Shown: positions 1-12,100 of the stretch, one piece after another
Numbering within the stretch: position 1 is the stretch's first letter
How the letters are laid out: each line of letters starts with the position of its first letter
DNA from: Pegoplata infirma
Lineage: Eukaryota > Arthropoda > Insecta > Diptera > Anthomyiidae
NCBI GenBank assembly: GCA_963921195.1
Contig: OY992537.1
Location: forward strand, 146,578,275 to 146,642,274
DNA length: 64,000 nucleotides
Direction of reading: 5' to 3'
The notes under the pieces: generated by a model
The model's input: only the letters and a program-made list of their open reading frames with translations
Told to the model about the DNA's origin: nothing
Database searches by the model: none
Made by a program: the position numbers and the translations under genes

Positions 1-75
1 TTTTATAAAAGGTACTTTTTATAAAAGGTATTTTTTATAAAGGAACCTTTTATAAAAGGTACTTTTTGAAAACGG
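1..75. repeat. Short tandem repeat, ~17-bp unit
   Basis: The window opens in repeats of a unit close to TTTTTATAAAAGGTAC. About four copies are visible before the sequence drifts. The array probably continues left of the window. Confidence 0.7.
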
Positions 76-169
76 TACAGAATTTTCGGAAAGTACTTGT
101 TCCAGAATGTTTTATTTCAGGATCCTACATTCTAAATTTCAAGTTTGAATAAAATTTCAGTAAATAAAA

Positions 170-1005
170 AAAAAGGTCCAAAAGTACTTTTTTATCCATT
201 TTACCTCAGTAGAATCAACATTGGCAAAACCCGAGCCTTAGTGAATCTTTTTTCCGGAAGGTGAACCGACATTGCAAACTTCCATTTTCTAGTACCATTA
301 TTTAAGGAAATATAAAATGTAACAAAAGTACATATTTTTACCCTATTAGAAAAATCATTGGCAAAAACCCAGCCTTAGGGGATCTATATTCCGGGAGGTG
401 AACATACAGTCCAAATTTCTAGTCTATGTGACAATTTTTTAAGGAAATATAAAAGGCGCCAAAAGTACAGATTTTTTCCCTTTTTACCCTCTTAGAATCA
501 ACATTGGCAATAATCCAGCCGTACTGGATCTATATTCTAGGATGTGAACATACTGTCCAAATTTCAAGTTTCTATGACCATTATTTCAGGAGATATAAAA
601 AGCACCAAAAGTACAGTTTTTTACCATTTTGAGCCCCTTAGAATTAACACTGGCAAAAATCCAGCCTTAATGGATCTATATTCCGGGCGGTGAACATACA
701 GTCCGAATTTCAAGTCTCTATGATCATTATATCAGAAGATTTAAAAAGTACCAAAAGTACAGTTTTTTACCATTTTTACCCCCTTACCATTGGCTAAACT
801 CCAGCCATAGTGGATCTTTATTGCGAGAGGGTAACATACAGTCCAAATTTCAAGTCTCTATGACCATTATATCGGGAGATATAAAAAGTACCAAAAGTAC
901 AGTTTTTACCCTTTTTACCCCCTTGGAATCAACATTGGCAAAAATCCAGCCTAAGTGGATCTTTATTCCGGAAGGTCAAACTACAGTCCAAATTTCAAGT
1001 CTCTA
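170..1005. repeat. Tandem array, ~144-bp unit, about six copies
   Basis: The landmark 'GGATCTATATTCCGGGAGG' recurs near 240, 379, 525, 669, 811 and 956, a spacing of 140-146 bases. Each unit also carries 'TTAGAATCAACATTGGCA' and 'CCAAAAGTACAG'. Units have diverged by point changes and small indels. A small open frame at 821-1006 lies inside the repeat and has no sign of being a gene. Confidence 0.85.
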
Positions 1006-1326
1006 ACTTCAGCGGTTTGGGCTGGGCGATGATGAATGAGTATGTAAGTCAGTCATATTACTCTTTTATATATATAAATTTTCCGGATTTGGGCGATTTT
1101 TGCCATAAAGTTTATTTCTGTCTTTTATTATTTAACAAAATTTATTTTTTTAAATGAAAATATTTTTTTTTTTAAGAAATCTGAACAAAATTGAATTTTG
1201 GCGATATTTTACATCCGATTTGGCGACAAAGCCAAAAAAAAGTCTGGCAACCCCGTTAATATGACGAAGCAAAAAATGGACACACACACACACATGCTAT
1301 ATAAAAATAACTATTCAATTTTTTTA
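1006..1326. other. No recognised gene; A+T-rich spacer
   Basis: Low-complexity A/T sequence with a short (TA)n tract near 1067 and a (CA)n tract near 1281. Nothing here can be assigned. Confidence 0.5.
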
Positions 1327-2164
1327 TACCCTACACCACACTGTGGTACAGGGTATAATGAGTTTGTGCTGATGTTTGTAACTACCCGAAATATTGGTCC
1401 TAGACCCACTTTTAAGTATACCGATCGACTTAGAATCACTTTTTGAGTCGATTTAGCGATGTCCGTCCGTCTGTCCGTCCGTCCGTCCGTCTGTCTGTCC
1501 ATGTAAACGGTGTAAACACGATACAGGTCGCAATTTTCAATCAATTGACTTGAAATTTAAAACTTAAGCCTCTTTTGGCCCAAAGACGAAGCCTATTGAA
1601 ATTGGAAAAAATCGGTCCATATTTAGACCTAGCCCCCATACAAAGGTCCTCTTTAGTTTTGGCTCAAATGATTCTAATAACCGCATTTTAATAGGTATCT
1701 TTTCGAAATTTGGCAGGTAATCATGTTTCATCCACACAAATCACCATTCCGAATTTTAAAGAAATCGGACCAGTTCTTCTTGTAGCCCCCATACAAACCA
1801 CCTTCCCGATTTTCACATAAATCTCTAAAATTTCATGAAAATAGAAAATATTTAATTAAAATTCTGTTTGTGTATGTTAAACGCGTACTTAAATAACCTT
1901 ATCAAATCTGATTTTAATCGGACCATTTTTGGACTTAGGTCCCATGTGAAAATTTCGCCCGATATTCAGTTGAAGCGGTTTTATGTCAATAAAAAGAAGC
2001 TCATTCCATTCAAATTTGATTTGTGAGTGCTTTTTACACTTATTAAAGATTTGACAAAATGTAGATCTAATCAGTCCATGTTTGAACTTTGGACCCATTT
2101 TCCGGGAATCTCTGGAGTAGGGTATTATATGGTCGGTCTTGACCGACTATAATTTTCATACTTG
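1327..2164 (+). mobile_element. TATACCC-type non-coding element, type L, copy 1
   Basis: It starts TACCCTACACCACACTGTGG and ends in ACTTG. Near the 5' end is a GTCCGTCCGTCTGTC-type microsatellite (about 1460-1500). The 3' part contains 'GGTCGGTCTTGACC', a potential hairpin shared with the second copy ending at 37913. There is no transposase. This architecture (TATACCC start, CTGTCCGTC microsatellite, ACTTG end) is common in fly genomes. I could not assign a transposon superfamily from the termini. Confidence 0.7.
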
Positions 2165-2279
2165 TTTATTATTACTTAACGAACTTTTTTTTAATTAAAT
2201 TTAGATTTTGTTTTACATATTTTAAAGATTTTTTGTAAAGATTTTTTTCCTTTTTCTCAGTTTTTTTTTTCATTTCCGT

Positions 2280-4262
2280 TTTCTTTCTTATGTATCACAC
2301 AAAATATGAGTTAATTTAGGGTTATGTTGAAAAAAACTATGTGTTTTTTAGTAATTCGCTCATAACTTTTAAAATACTTAACCGATTTTTAAAAAAAATA
2401 CATCAGTTTTTGCCTGGGAAAATTACGCAACTTTTGGTACCCCAAGCGTTTAAATCGGTTTCGTAGTATTGCCAAAAACGTGATTTCAACAGACAGACAG
2501 ACAGACGGACGAACAGACAGACAGACATACAGACAGACGGACATCGCTAGATCGACTAAAAATCGATCAAGGATCATGAATATATATACTTTATGGCAGG
2601 GACGTGCCGTGAGGTTTTCATCAGGGTGTTCACCATTATAAAAATATACGTACATATATAAAAATATAAAATTTACATAACAAGGCACAACTCAGTTTTT
2701 GGAAGAGAAGTATCACGTTTTTTCATAAAAATATTTTAAACACAAAACTAACCCAATTCCTTAATTAATTGAATTTTTTCCGCAAAATTAAAAAAATTTA
2801 GAACTTGTTCTGAAATGACTTTCGGTTCACAGTTAAGGTACAACAACAACATTTTTTTTATTGCCCTTTTGAAGAAATTATGCTTTTTCAATACACAAAA
2901 AATACAAAAAACAAAAGGTGCTAGAAATTTGTTGATCGCAGATTTGGAATTAAGAGATGACGGTCTATAAGGATCACAGTTGAGTTATTTTATTTTTAAA
3001 TGCGATTTAGAATCACGACGTTAATTTTTTTATTAAATTAAGTCCTATTTTTGACACCAATGTAAAAATACGTAATAGTGGAATCAAAAAAATACTAAAT
3101 TTGCGGAATTGGAAGTCAGATTTTAAATCAGAAATTCAAAATAAATATAGTTTATGTATTGCTATTACTGGAAAAGTGAATTTTTCTGAATTTGTAGAGT
3201 TGTGTGATTTAATGGAAAGTAAATCTTGTTTTGTAAGATCCACACTCAAATAAGTGTGTAATTAACTTTATTAGTTTACTTAAAAAAAATTATCAGTAAA
3301 TTTGTTTTTAAATAAAAATATTTGTATCTTTAAGAATTTCTACATCTGTATTTAAAAAATAGTTTTAAAACGAATTTTCCGTTACAATTAATGTTCGTGA
3401 AAAATAATTTCTTTTGCCAAAAATAAATGGTAAAACGCAATACACCCTATTTTCTTTAATTGAAAATATTAACAATCGCTGATATATTTTCTTTCTCAAA
3501 TCGTCACAATAAAATTATCGTGCTTGATGCACCTTCATCATGTTTTTCAATAATTACAAAAAAAAAAAATTAAAATATTTTTTTTTTTTTTTTTTTTAAC
3601 AATAAAAAAAAATGTAAAAAGGTGTATTTTTAAGACAAGAATTTGGAACCTTGTATATATAATTTAAGTGATATCCGTATTTACAACCCTAGATAAAATC
3701 CCAAAGTATAATATGGCTTTTAAATTGAAGCAATAGCTATTTCCAGTAAAAAGATATCACCTCTTAAAGTTACGTGTGCTACTTAATTTGCCGCACAAAA
3801 ATGCCTTTAAAAAATTATATTTTCTTTGTTGTAGTTGTTGTAATTTAACACTAGTTGAGTGTGCGCAACAAAGTTAAGAACACCCCAACAACTTCGTTTG
3901 TTCTTTAAATTTTGTCGCACATTCACTTAACAGTTGGAAACAATTGCATTAATGCTTACAAAATTTGGAATAACTTTTTTATGAAACGACAGAAAATAAA
4001 AAATGATATACCAACTGAAAGTGTACATTTTCTGCTATGAGTACATGACGAATTATATGTGCGAAAATATTTTTGAACCTTTGAAAAAAATTATAAAAAT
4101 ATAAAACTGACATATTTGAGGGAAAAATGCTAGGTGTTCAGAGAACACCTCCGCACATTAGACGGAACGTCACTGCTTTATGGGGTCCTAAACCAATATT
4201 TCAATGTGTTACATACGGAATGACGAACTTATATATACCCTCTATCACCAGAGTGGAGGGTA
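2280..4262 (-). mobile_element. TATACCC-type element, type M, minus strand, split by a hAT insertion
   Basis: On the minus strand the element starts at 4262 (TACCCTCCACTCTGG..) and runs through 'ATAAAGTATATATATTCATG' and the CTGTCTGTC microsatellite at 2488-2545. The unit is interrupted between 2596 and 4176 by the hAT element described separately. The left limit is approximate. Confidence 0.6.
2597..4175. mobile_element. Non-autonomous hAT element, 1579 bp, 8-bp target duplication
   Basis: Termini are CAGGGACGTGCCGT on the left and, read inward from the right end, CAGTGACGTTCCGT (12 of 14 identical). The element is bounded by a perfect 8-bp duplication CTTTATGG at 2589-2596 and 4176-4183. 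Removing the element and one duplication restores the conserved 'actttatgggg' of the enclosing type-M element. CAG..CTG ends with 8-bp duplications are diagnostic of the hAT superfamily. No coding capacity remains, so this is a deletion derivative or MITE-like member. Confidence 0.88.
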
Positions 4263-4424
4263 TAAAAATATAATTTTAGTTAAATTATTAAGTTGATTGT
4301 TGAAAACTTTTTCTAAAAACTTTGTTTAAATGATGATTTTAACAAAAAGTGCTTAACCACAAGTAAATTTTGAATTTTAAAACAAATTTGAAAAATTTAC
4401 AAATTTTTCTTAAGTGTAGGGGGG

Positions 4425-4487
4425 ACATTGTAGTTTTTTTAACTTAAAAGTGGGGCAGGGCTCAAAAAAGGTTGGGAACCATTGATC
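4425..4487. mobile_element. hAT terminus remnant
   Basis: The stretch 'GGGGCAGGGCTC' followed by 'GGTTGGGAACCATTGA' resembles the inverted terminal sequence of hAT elements whose ends read CARTGGTTCCCAACC. The partner end was not found. It is a solo remnant, or the resemblance is chance. Confidence 0.35.
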
Positions 4488-4714
4488 TAGAGCCTTTTCT
4501 ATAACGCAAATTTTCAAAAAAAAAAAAACGTCGAAATGGCGTGTTTTTTCTTAGGAAATGCTGGATATCTCAAATTTGAAAAGAGCCCAGCAAAACTTTG
4601 GTAATAGATGGTGATTATGTAACACGTTAACAGGTAATGTATATCCCTTATTTGTAGCATTATTTTAGATGTCTTACCAAACATTTGTTCAACAACATCT
4701 TATTTTAAGGTGAA

Positions 4715-5240
4715 CAAGTGAGAGTATTAAATTCGGCTGTGCCGAATCTTTAATACCCTCCAAAATGTAAAAAAAATAAAAAAAAAATAAAAATTGTCAG
4801 GTGCGTTTTTTTTGGGGGGGGGGGGGGTGATAGGGGTCAGTGGGGGACTTTGAGAGCACCTTCCCATCCCGATAAATATAACAAATGTTTCATTTATTTA
4901 ACAAAAATACAAAGAAACACATAAAAAAAGTGTATTTTTTCAGAAGTTGGTTCAGTTCTTCAAGGGGGAACTTTTTTCCCCCTGAGCCGATTTTGCCCAT
5001 TTACGAACTTAACCTGCCTAGGACCATAAGACATATTCATGCCAAATTGCAGGAGGCTAGCTCTTTTATTTTGGACTGTATCGTGCCATCTACAGACAGA
5101 CGGACGGACATTCACAGAATGTCCTAGAATCGATCATGGATCAATAATATATATACTTTATGGGGTCCCCGACCGATATTTCAATGCGTTACAAACGGAA
5201 TGACAAAGTGAGTATACCCCAATACTGTGGTTGGAGGGTA
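4715..5240 (-). mobile_element. TATACCC-type element, type M, short copy
   Basis: The plus strand begins CAAGTGAGAG, then the hairpin ATTCGGCTGTGCCGAAT at 4733-4749, then a G homopolymer near 4811-4827, the ACAGACAGACGGACGG microsatellite at 5091-5108 and 'ATATATACTTTATGGGGTC'. It ends GGAGGGTA at 5240. It is about half the length of the copy at 10878-11997, so it is internally deleted. The homopolymer G run is a likely sequencing-error site. Confidence 0.7.
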
Positions 5241-5745
5241 TAAAAATAATGTTTTACTAATGACTTGTTATTATTTATTATTTCTAAACATTAAATCATG
5301 GATGACTTATATTTGGTTACATTATGCATTATTTCAAAATTGTAAATAATGCATTATTTGTAATTGAATACATAATGCATTATAATAACATAAAAAATAA
5401 ATATTTTATACAAAATTGTGTAAATTTAAACTAGAGGTGGGCTCACGACAGGAATTTTTGAATCACGGACACTCACGAGCATATTTTTTCTACTCACATG
5501 AGTAAATTTAATACATCGTTACTTGTTCACTACTCGTAACGCCTAATATATTAAGTTCTGGTATGCTATATTTTATACATTACTCGTATGCATTACTTTG
5601 GGTCTCATCCCATGTTAAAAACATCAATGCTGCAATGTATAAAATTACGCAATCCTATACCTTATTTGGTAATCAAAGTTTTGCTGGGAGGTTTTAAAAA
5701 ACGGACATCGGAATAAGAAAGAGGATATTTATATTATACTAACTA
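5241..5745. other. Unassigned repeat-like stretch
   Basis: Several ATGCATTA palindromes occur at 5326-5385. From 5434 the sequence 'TAGAGGTGGGCTCACGAC' looks like a hAT-type end (TAGAG..), but no matching partner end was located. No gene is visible. Confidence 0.35.
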
Positions 5746-5797
5746 TTTTGCACCCGGCGTTGCCCGGGTTAAAAAAAATATTATATAATGAATGATA

Positions 5798-6511
5798 CAC
5801 TCAAAATAATAACTCTGTAAAATACTCTGTAAAATGACTGTAATCACAATTCAACAGATATTTGACAGAGTTTTCTGTCAAAATACAGATTTAAAGAAAA
5901 TACTTTGTATTTTGTTGTGACAAAAAAACAAAGTTTCATCTGTTATATTACTTTTAACTTTGTAATATTAATTTGACAGATAATTAACAGAGTTTTCTGT
6001 TAAAATACAGATTTAAGTGGAATACTCTGTATTTTTTATAACTAAAAAACTAAGCTTTATCTGTATTTTTACTTATTCTATGCAATCTTAATTTCATAGT
6101 TAAAAACAGAGTTTTCTGTAAAAACACCAAAATTTTATCTGTATTTTTTTTAAGAAAATGTTAAAAAGTATAAAAAAAAATCTTTTCAAAAATCTTATAA
6201 AAATTAAAAAAAAAATAACATGTATTTTACTAAACTTTGTACATTAACAGAGTTTTTCTGTAAAATTTTGGTTGCATCAAATGCATTTTACTAATATATG
6301 TAAATTTACAGAGTTTTTCTTTGCTAAATTGTGTTTTATTTAACCAATATTTTACTATAAACTCTGTAAACTAACAGTTTTTTTTGGCAAAATCATTTTA
6401 CAGAGTTTTATAGTCAAATTGCCAAGAAATGTTGCTAGCTGGAAAAGTATGGTGTACTCTGTTAAATTAGCAGAGTTTTTCTGTAATTTTACAGAGTTAT
6501 TTTTTTGAGTG
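5798..6511. mobile_element. CACTCAAAATAATAACTC MITE (family D), copy 1
   Basis: Ends are CACTCAAAATAATAACTC and its inverted partner GAGTTATTTTTTTGAGTG. The flanking dinucleotide TA is present on both sides (5796-5797, 6512-6513). The interior is a string of diverged CTCTGTAAA / TTTACAGAG words. Terminal inverted repeats plus a TA duplication suggest the Tc1/mariner superfamily, non-autonomous. Other copies: 17797-18584, 18585-19375, 25280-26006, 42638-43491. Confidence 0.85.
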
Positions 6512-6519
6512 TAGTTTGT

Positions 6520-7862
6520 AATGGCCCATGGTTCCATCCTCAGTTAGCACTACATCGTGCAAATATGGCCCATTGTTCCCGCCTCGGTTAGTACTCGACG
6601 TTTAAGCGTGACTACCGAATAGGCAGAAATAACTTTCAATATATTAAAGAGGCGTGTGGTAATTTACGTCCGTCTGTTCGATCGCACGCTGATATGGTCC
6701 CGCATCGGTTAGTCAGGTAGTAAAAATCGGCTCAGCCATTTTTGCGTGATTGCGGAACTGGCAAAAATAATTTTCAAACAGTGCAAGGGGGCGCAGCATT
6801 TTCAACGCCTTTGCCCAATCACGCGCTAATATGGCATACTGTTACCGCCTCGGTTAGTACTCGATGCAGTGAAAGTTTTGTTAAAATCAGTTTAGGCGCT
6901 TAAACGTAATTACGGAACAGACAGAAAAATCTTTCAGTGTGGTGCAAAGGGGCGTGGCAACTTATAGTTCATGTGATGAAAATTCCATTAAAATCGGTTA
7001 AGGCGTTTAAGCATGATTATGGAACAGGCAGAAATAACTTTCAATGTAATACAAAAGAGCGTGGGATTTTACTTCCCTTCCGGCCTCGGTTAGTTTCTTC
7101 AAAATCAGTTTAGCCGAATAAGCGTGATTGTGAAAAAGGCGGAAAGAACGTGCAATAAGTTTAACAGGGGTGTCATTTTATGCCTCTTTTTCTGATCGCT
7201 CATTTTATGTCCTATAGTTGTAGCAGGCAAAAGTAATTTTAAATTAATACAACGCCTTTGTCCAATCACGTGCTGATATGGCATATTTTTCGCGCTTCGG
7301 TTAGTACTATCTGTGTTAAAAATTTCAATAAAATCGGTTCAGACGTTTAAGAGTGATAACGGGATATGCAGAAATAACTTTCAATGTAATACAAAGCGGA
7401 GTGGACTTATACACCCATCCGTCAGAGCGCCCTCCTATTATAACCTATAGTGCCCTTCTGGGTTAGCACTATGTGTGATGAAATTTTCATTTAAACCGGT
7501 TATTACGTTTAAGCGTGATTATGGAACAGGTAGAAATAACTTTCAATTTAATACAAATGGGCGCGGCATTTCCACCCCTTTGTCTGATCGCCATCCTATT
7601 ATGAACTATATTTCACGCTTAGATTAGTACTATATGTGGTGAAAATTTCTTTAAGCGTAATTGCTGAAAAGGCGCAAATAACGTTCAATATAATACAAAG
7701 GGGCGTGGCATTTTACGCCCACTTGACCGATCGGTCTCTCTTTTGGCCTATAGTTCCCGCCTCGGTTAGTACTATCTGTGGTGAAAATTTCATGTAATTC
7801 GGTTCAGCCGTTTATCCGTGATTGTGGAGCAGAAAGATAGAAAGAAAAACCAAAGGATGCCA
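6520..7862 (+). repeat. Degenerate tandem array, ~150-bp unit (GGGGCGTGGC repeat)
   Basis: Each unit carries 'GCCTCGGTTAGTACTATCTG', 'AAAATCGGTTCAGCCGTTTA', 'GAAATAACTTTCAATGTAAT' and 'GGGGCGTGGCATTTTACG'. The CGGTTAG landmark recurs near 6583, 6705, 6850, 7086, 7300, 7455, 7620 and 7760. Spacing is mostly 120-160 bases, with two gaps near 210-240 where the landmark has decayed. Confidence 0.75.
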
Positions 7863-9406
7863 CGCCCCTTTGTGAGGAAATTATATTTACAAAGAGTGGA
7901 CTTAAAAGGAGGCGTGGCTTCCAATCAAGATTGGATGGCCTATGTTTCCTTGCAAAAAACACCCTATTAGTATGCCAAATTTCATATTAATCTGTAACAA
8001 ACATCCAAATATAGTAACAAACAACCAAATATATTGAAAAATCTGAAATTCACTAAAAGTGTGCGTAAATGGAGGCGGGGCAACCAATCGAGATACCTCT
8101 TGGCCCATTTTTCTTTCCAGAAAATTGTCTATCTACATGCCAAATTTCATTTCAATCGGTTCAGTAGTTTTCTCCTGAAAGCGACACAAACATACAAACA
8201 AACAAACTAACATGTCATTTATATATATATATATTTATTTATATATATATTAGACTGGGTCGAAATCCTACAAAGTCTAAGGATCGATTGTCCTTAGTGC
8301 GGGAAAGTGGTAATGGGGTAATATAAGCATTTTATGAGACAACTTTTTAATCGATCAAAAACTCTATTAGCGCATTGGTGGTCAAAATTGAGATTTTGGT
8401 CAAAATGGCCAAATTTTCAAAAAAATTTTAAAAATATAAATTTCATTTTCTTGCTTAATAAAAAAAAATTTTTTTATTGCATTTGATACTAATAACTTAT
8501 GTATTAAATATTGGAATTTTATGCAATCATTAACATATTTTTATTTAAGATACAAAAAAAAATCATATTTTTGACGCGGCTTTTTTTTAATTTAATTTTT
8601 ATTTTTTATTAAAATTGCAAAATATATCGATTTTATTACTCAATGTTATTGAAAACATCATAAAGACTAAAGATTTAAATTTTTGCGTAAATCCGTTCGG
8701 TAGTTTTTTGTGGGGAGCGGTTTCAATTGAGCGGATTTCAAGGAAATCGTATTTTTTGCCATTTTTTGAGTTTTTATTTTTTATAAACTACATTATTGTA
8801 CAAATTGACCAATACTATGCTCTATCTTGTTCCATTTGCTCATGGTAACTTAGTTTTGAAACGATAGATTTATAGGACATCTTTAACCCTAATCGGTCAG
8901 CGGCCAAATGTGTCCCGTACTGAGTTTTTTTAGGTTTTAACTACTGTTTAATGAAATTAATGGTTGCAAAATCATGTTTGTGTTGAATATTGTGTTGTAT
9001 AATCTTTTATTTAATCATATTGACTTAATTTTGAAACATACATATTTTTGGACATCTTTAACCCTTATGTGCATGCAACCAAAAATGTCCCCTACCAAAA
9101 TTTTCATGTTTTTCACAAATAAAAAAAAACACATTTTTGTATTCAAAATAGTCATAAATAATTAATTGAATAATTTTGATATTGCCGAAAGCGTTAACCC
9201 TTCTGAAATAAAGGTCAAAAGTGGCCCACTAACAGATTTTTAAGCCGAAATGATAACATTGAATTAGGATTACGTGCGGACTAATTTTGTTTTAATAAAA
9301 CTAAAATTTTTTGATATCATATCACACGCAACCATTCATTTCGTATATTTATTAATGTCAAAAAAGCCATAAAACAAATAATCTCTAAATCAAACTTTTA
9401 AGACTA

Positions 9407-9805
9407 CACACAAAAAAAAACTTTGTCAAATTACAAGGAAAAGTCTCGTAATCCCATTTTACCAATATTTGACAGTTTTCCTTGTTTTTTAACAAATCGA
9501 AATTAACATTCTTTTTTGTAATTTTACAATTTTTTTTTGAAATTTTACAAATCCAAGATAATTTTACAAAAAAAATTTACTAAATTAACGAGAATTCCTT
9601 GTATTTTTAACTGCGCCAAAAAACTGTTAATTTACCAAATTATTGGTAAAAAGCTTGTAAAAGTACTAGGAATTCTCGTTAAATAGGAGGTAGCAAAAAA
9701 TCTAGTAAAATTACGAAAAAAAAAATCTTGTAAAATTACTAGGAATTTTTGTCCAAAAAAAGTTACACGTTTTTCTTGTAATTTTACAAGGTTTTTTTTT
9801 TAGTG
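9407..9805. mobile_element. CACT..AGTG MITE, 399 bp
   Basis: Ends are CACACAAAAAAAAA and TTTTTTTTTAGTG, flanked by TA (9405-9406, 9806-9807). The opposite arm of the enclosing foldback preserves the empty site ('agactagactaag' read inverted near 10763-10775), which confirms insertion with duplication of TA. The interior is rich in TTGTAAAATTACAAG words. Confidence 0.85.
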
Positions 9806-9829
9806 TAGACTAAATGCCCATTCGTTTTT

Positions 9830-10700
9830 ACACTTAGCTTTACCCCCGATCAACGACGAGGATGTGGTTATATATGACCCCATTTTGAGGTGTTTAATTT
9901 TTTTTGTTGTTTTTTTATATTTTTTTGTGTTTTTATATATTTTTTTTATGTACAGTAGGGTTATGACTAATTTTTGACAAAATTTTTACCTATCACCACG
10001 TGATGGACCATACAAAATTAATATTAAAAATCGTATTTGCGGGTCATTTTGGAAAAAAAACCTTCCGCACCAAACGCAATTTCTAAAAAGTTGTTTTAAG
10101 TCCTATATTTGTTTTAAGTCCTATTTTTAAAAAATAAGGTAATTTTAACCCTTCCAATGAATGAATTATATAAAAAATGATCTTGTAAACAATTACGAAT
10201 AAAAATAATGCCACTCGGACTTTTACTTTTGGAGCTACATGCTGCCAAAATTGACGTTATAAATAGTTAACTTTATTCAGTTAAGGGTTAAACCGCCAAA
10301 TTTGAATCTTGAAGGAGTCAAAAAAGTCCCTCCATAAAGCATTCGTCATTTTGACCCTAAATAGCTTTTCCTACGCATCGTTTTGGTCTCATATTTTCTT
10401 AGTTTCAATTAAATTAAGCGGGACATTTTTTGAAAATGCAATTCTTAATATTTTTTTATTGCCTTTTTGGCTAGGGCAGGTAAATTTTGATATTTGCAAA
10501 AAAATGCAAAAAGTCATAAGCCTAATGTACAGGCTTATGCTTTAATCTTTAATATTAAATTGCGATTTTCACTCAAGTGAGGTTAAATTAGAGCGAGACA
10601 ATAAAGTAGATCTTATATAACCATCTCTGTTTTTAAAACAAAAATAAAACATAAAATAAATAAAAAAATAAACATAAAATTACTCAAAATGGGGTCATTT
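9830..10700. other. Central segment of the giant foldback
   Basis: The arms still match through 'CCCGATCAACGACGAGGA' (9846-9863) and its inverse near 10721-10736. Between about 9900 and 10680 lies unpaired A+T-rich sequence. The short frame at 10309-10545 has no recognisable domain. Confidence 0.5.
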
Positions 10701-10877
10701 ATTTCACCACTTCCTCGTCGTTGATCGGGGGTTAATCTAAGTGTGAAAATGGACACTTAGTCTAGTCTTCAAATTTTAATTTTAAGGATAATTTGTTTTA
10801 TGACTTTTTTGACATTAAGAAATATATGAAATGAATGATTGCGTGTGATATAATATCAAAAAATTTTAGTTTTATTA

Positions 10878-11997
10878 TACCCTCCACTCTAGTGATAGAG
10901 GGTATATATAAGTTTGTCATTCCGTTTGTAACACATCGAAATATTGGTCTAGGACCCCATAAAGTATATATATTCATGATCCTTGATCGATTTTAAGTCG
11001 ATCTAGCGATGTCCGTCCGTCTGTCTGTCTGTCCGTTGAAAACACGCTAACTTTTGAAAGACATTACGGAGGCTCCTGAAGTTTGACATATATGTTGGCC
11101 ATTTACCATGTCAGATTGGTATTGCAATCCAGCGAAATCGGTCAAGTGGTTCAAAAGTTATGAGCAAAAGAGTAAATTTCGGCAAGGGTATTTTGCGAAT
11201 TTACGAGATGAAAACCACTCTAACTTTCGAAAGACAATTCTGAGGGTGCTGAAGCTTAGCATATATATTTGTCGTTCCCCAAGTCTGTTTAGTTTTGAAT
11301 TTCAGCAAAATCGGTCCAGTGGTTCAAAAATTATAATCAAAGCCCTGAATTTCACATTGGTTTCACCTTAAACTGTTGAAAACTCGTTAAACAAGTTTTA
11401 ACAGCATGGTGAAATACCAGTTTTTTTAAAACTTGTTGTTGTTTGTTTTCCTGCCTAGGCATGCAGTTTAGTTGTTAGACAAGTAAATATTTGTTATTGT
11501 TTTTGTAACTGAAGGTAACGGTGTATAGTAAGTATTTTTGGAAAAAAATCAAATAAAGTGGGATTGAATGTTAGTTTGTTTTTGGTTTTTAAAGAAGAGG
11601 ATCGTGAAATAATTAGAGGAAAAATGTGAAATAGTTTTTTTTTTGTATTACATATAGGTATAAAACAACAAAAATGTTTTACAAAGTAATTTAGTTACTC
11701 AAAGAAATTGTACACTAAAAAAAATATTTACACTCAAAAAAATGTTACACTGAAAAAAAAAATTACAGATTATTTTTTTTTTATGAAATGTCACACTAAA
11801 AAAATGTTGACAGTCAAAAAAATTTTACACTCAAAAAAATTTGATTGATTAAGAAAAAGTTTTACTCAAATTAATATATTTCTAATCAAAAATTTGTAAT
11901 CTAATTTTTTGAAAATTTTTTTCAGAAAATTACTATCAGATACCATTGTGGAGGGTATTCATAGATTCGACCAAGTCGAATTTAATTTTTCTACTTG
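10878..11997 (+). mobile_element. TATACCC-type element, type M, fullest copy (1120 bp)
   Basis: It begins TACCCTCCACTCTAGTG and ends TTTTTCTACTTG. Internal landmarks are 'ATAAAGTATATATATTCATG', the GTCCGTCCGTCTGTCTGTC microsatellite (11011-11032) and, near the 3' end, an 'ATTCGACCAAGTCGAAT' hairpin. Comparison with the intact left arm of the host foldback shows only TTA shared at both junctions (10875-10877, 11998-12000), so any target duplication is at most 3 bp. At 11712-11850 it contains a run of TTACACTCAAAAAAATG-like units. Confidence 0.75.
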
Positions 11998-12100
11998 TTA
12001 AAACAAAATTAATCCGCACATAATAATTCTTAAAAATCTGTTAGTGGGCCACTTTTGACCTTTATTTCAGAAGGGTTAACGCTTTCGGCAATATCAAAAT

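Larger units (their letters stand above)
5746..8228 (+). mobile_element. Long non-coding element with internal ~150-bp repeats
   Basis: It begins with the GC-rich hairpin CACCCGGCGTTGCCCGGGT at 5751-5769. After the MITE insertion it continues as a degenerate ~150-bp tandem array, and closes with 'ATCGGTTCAGTAGTTTTC' and a CAAACATACAAACAAAC tail at 8188-8209. Parts of a second copy lie at 44645-45050. The tail resembles the 3' ends of some non-LTR or Helitron-associated repeats in insects, but the class is not settled by anything visible here. Confidence 0.55.

Noticed and set aside
1311..1544. 77-codon minus frame rich in Arg/Thr/Asp
   Set aside because: Translation of the GTCCGTCTGTCC microsatellite of a non-coding element.
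5746..5775. Helitron 3' end (GC hairpin CACCCGGCGTTGCCCGGGT)
   Set aside because: The hairpin is real, but no CTRR end or TC start was found at the right distance, so the class is left open.
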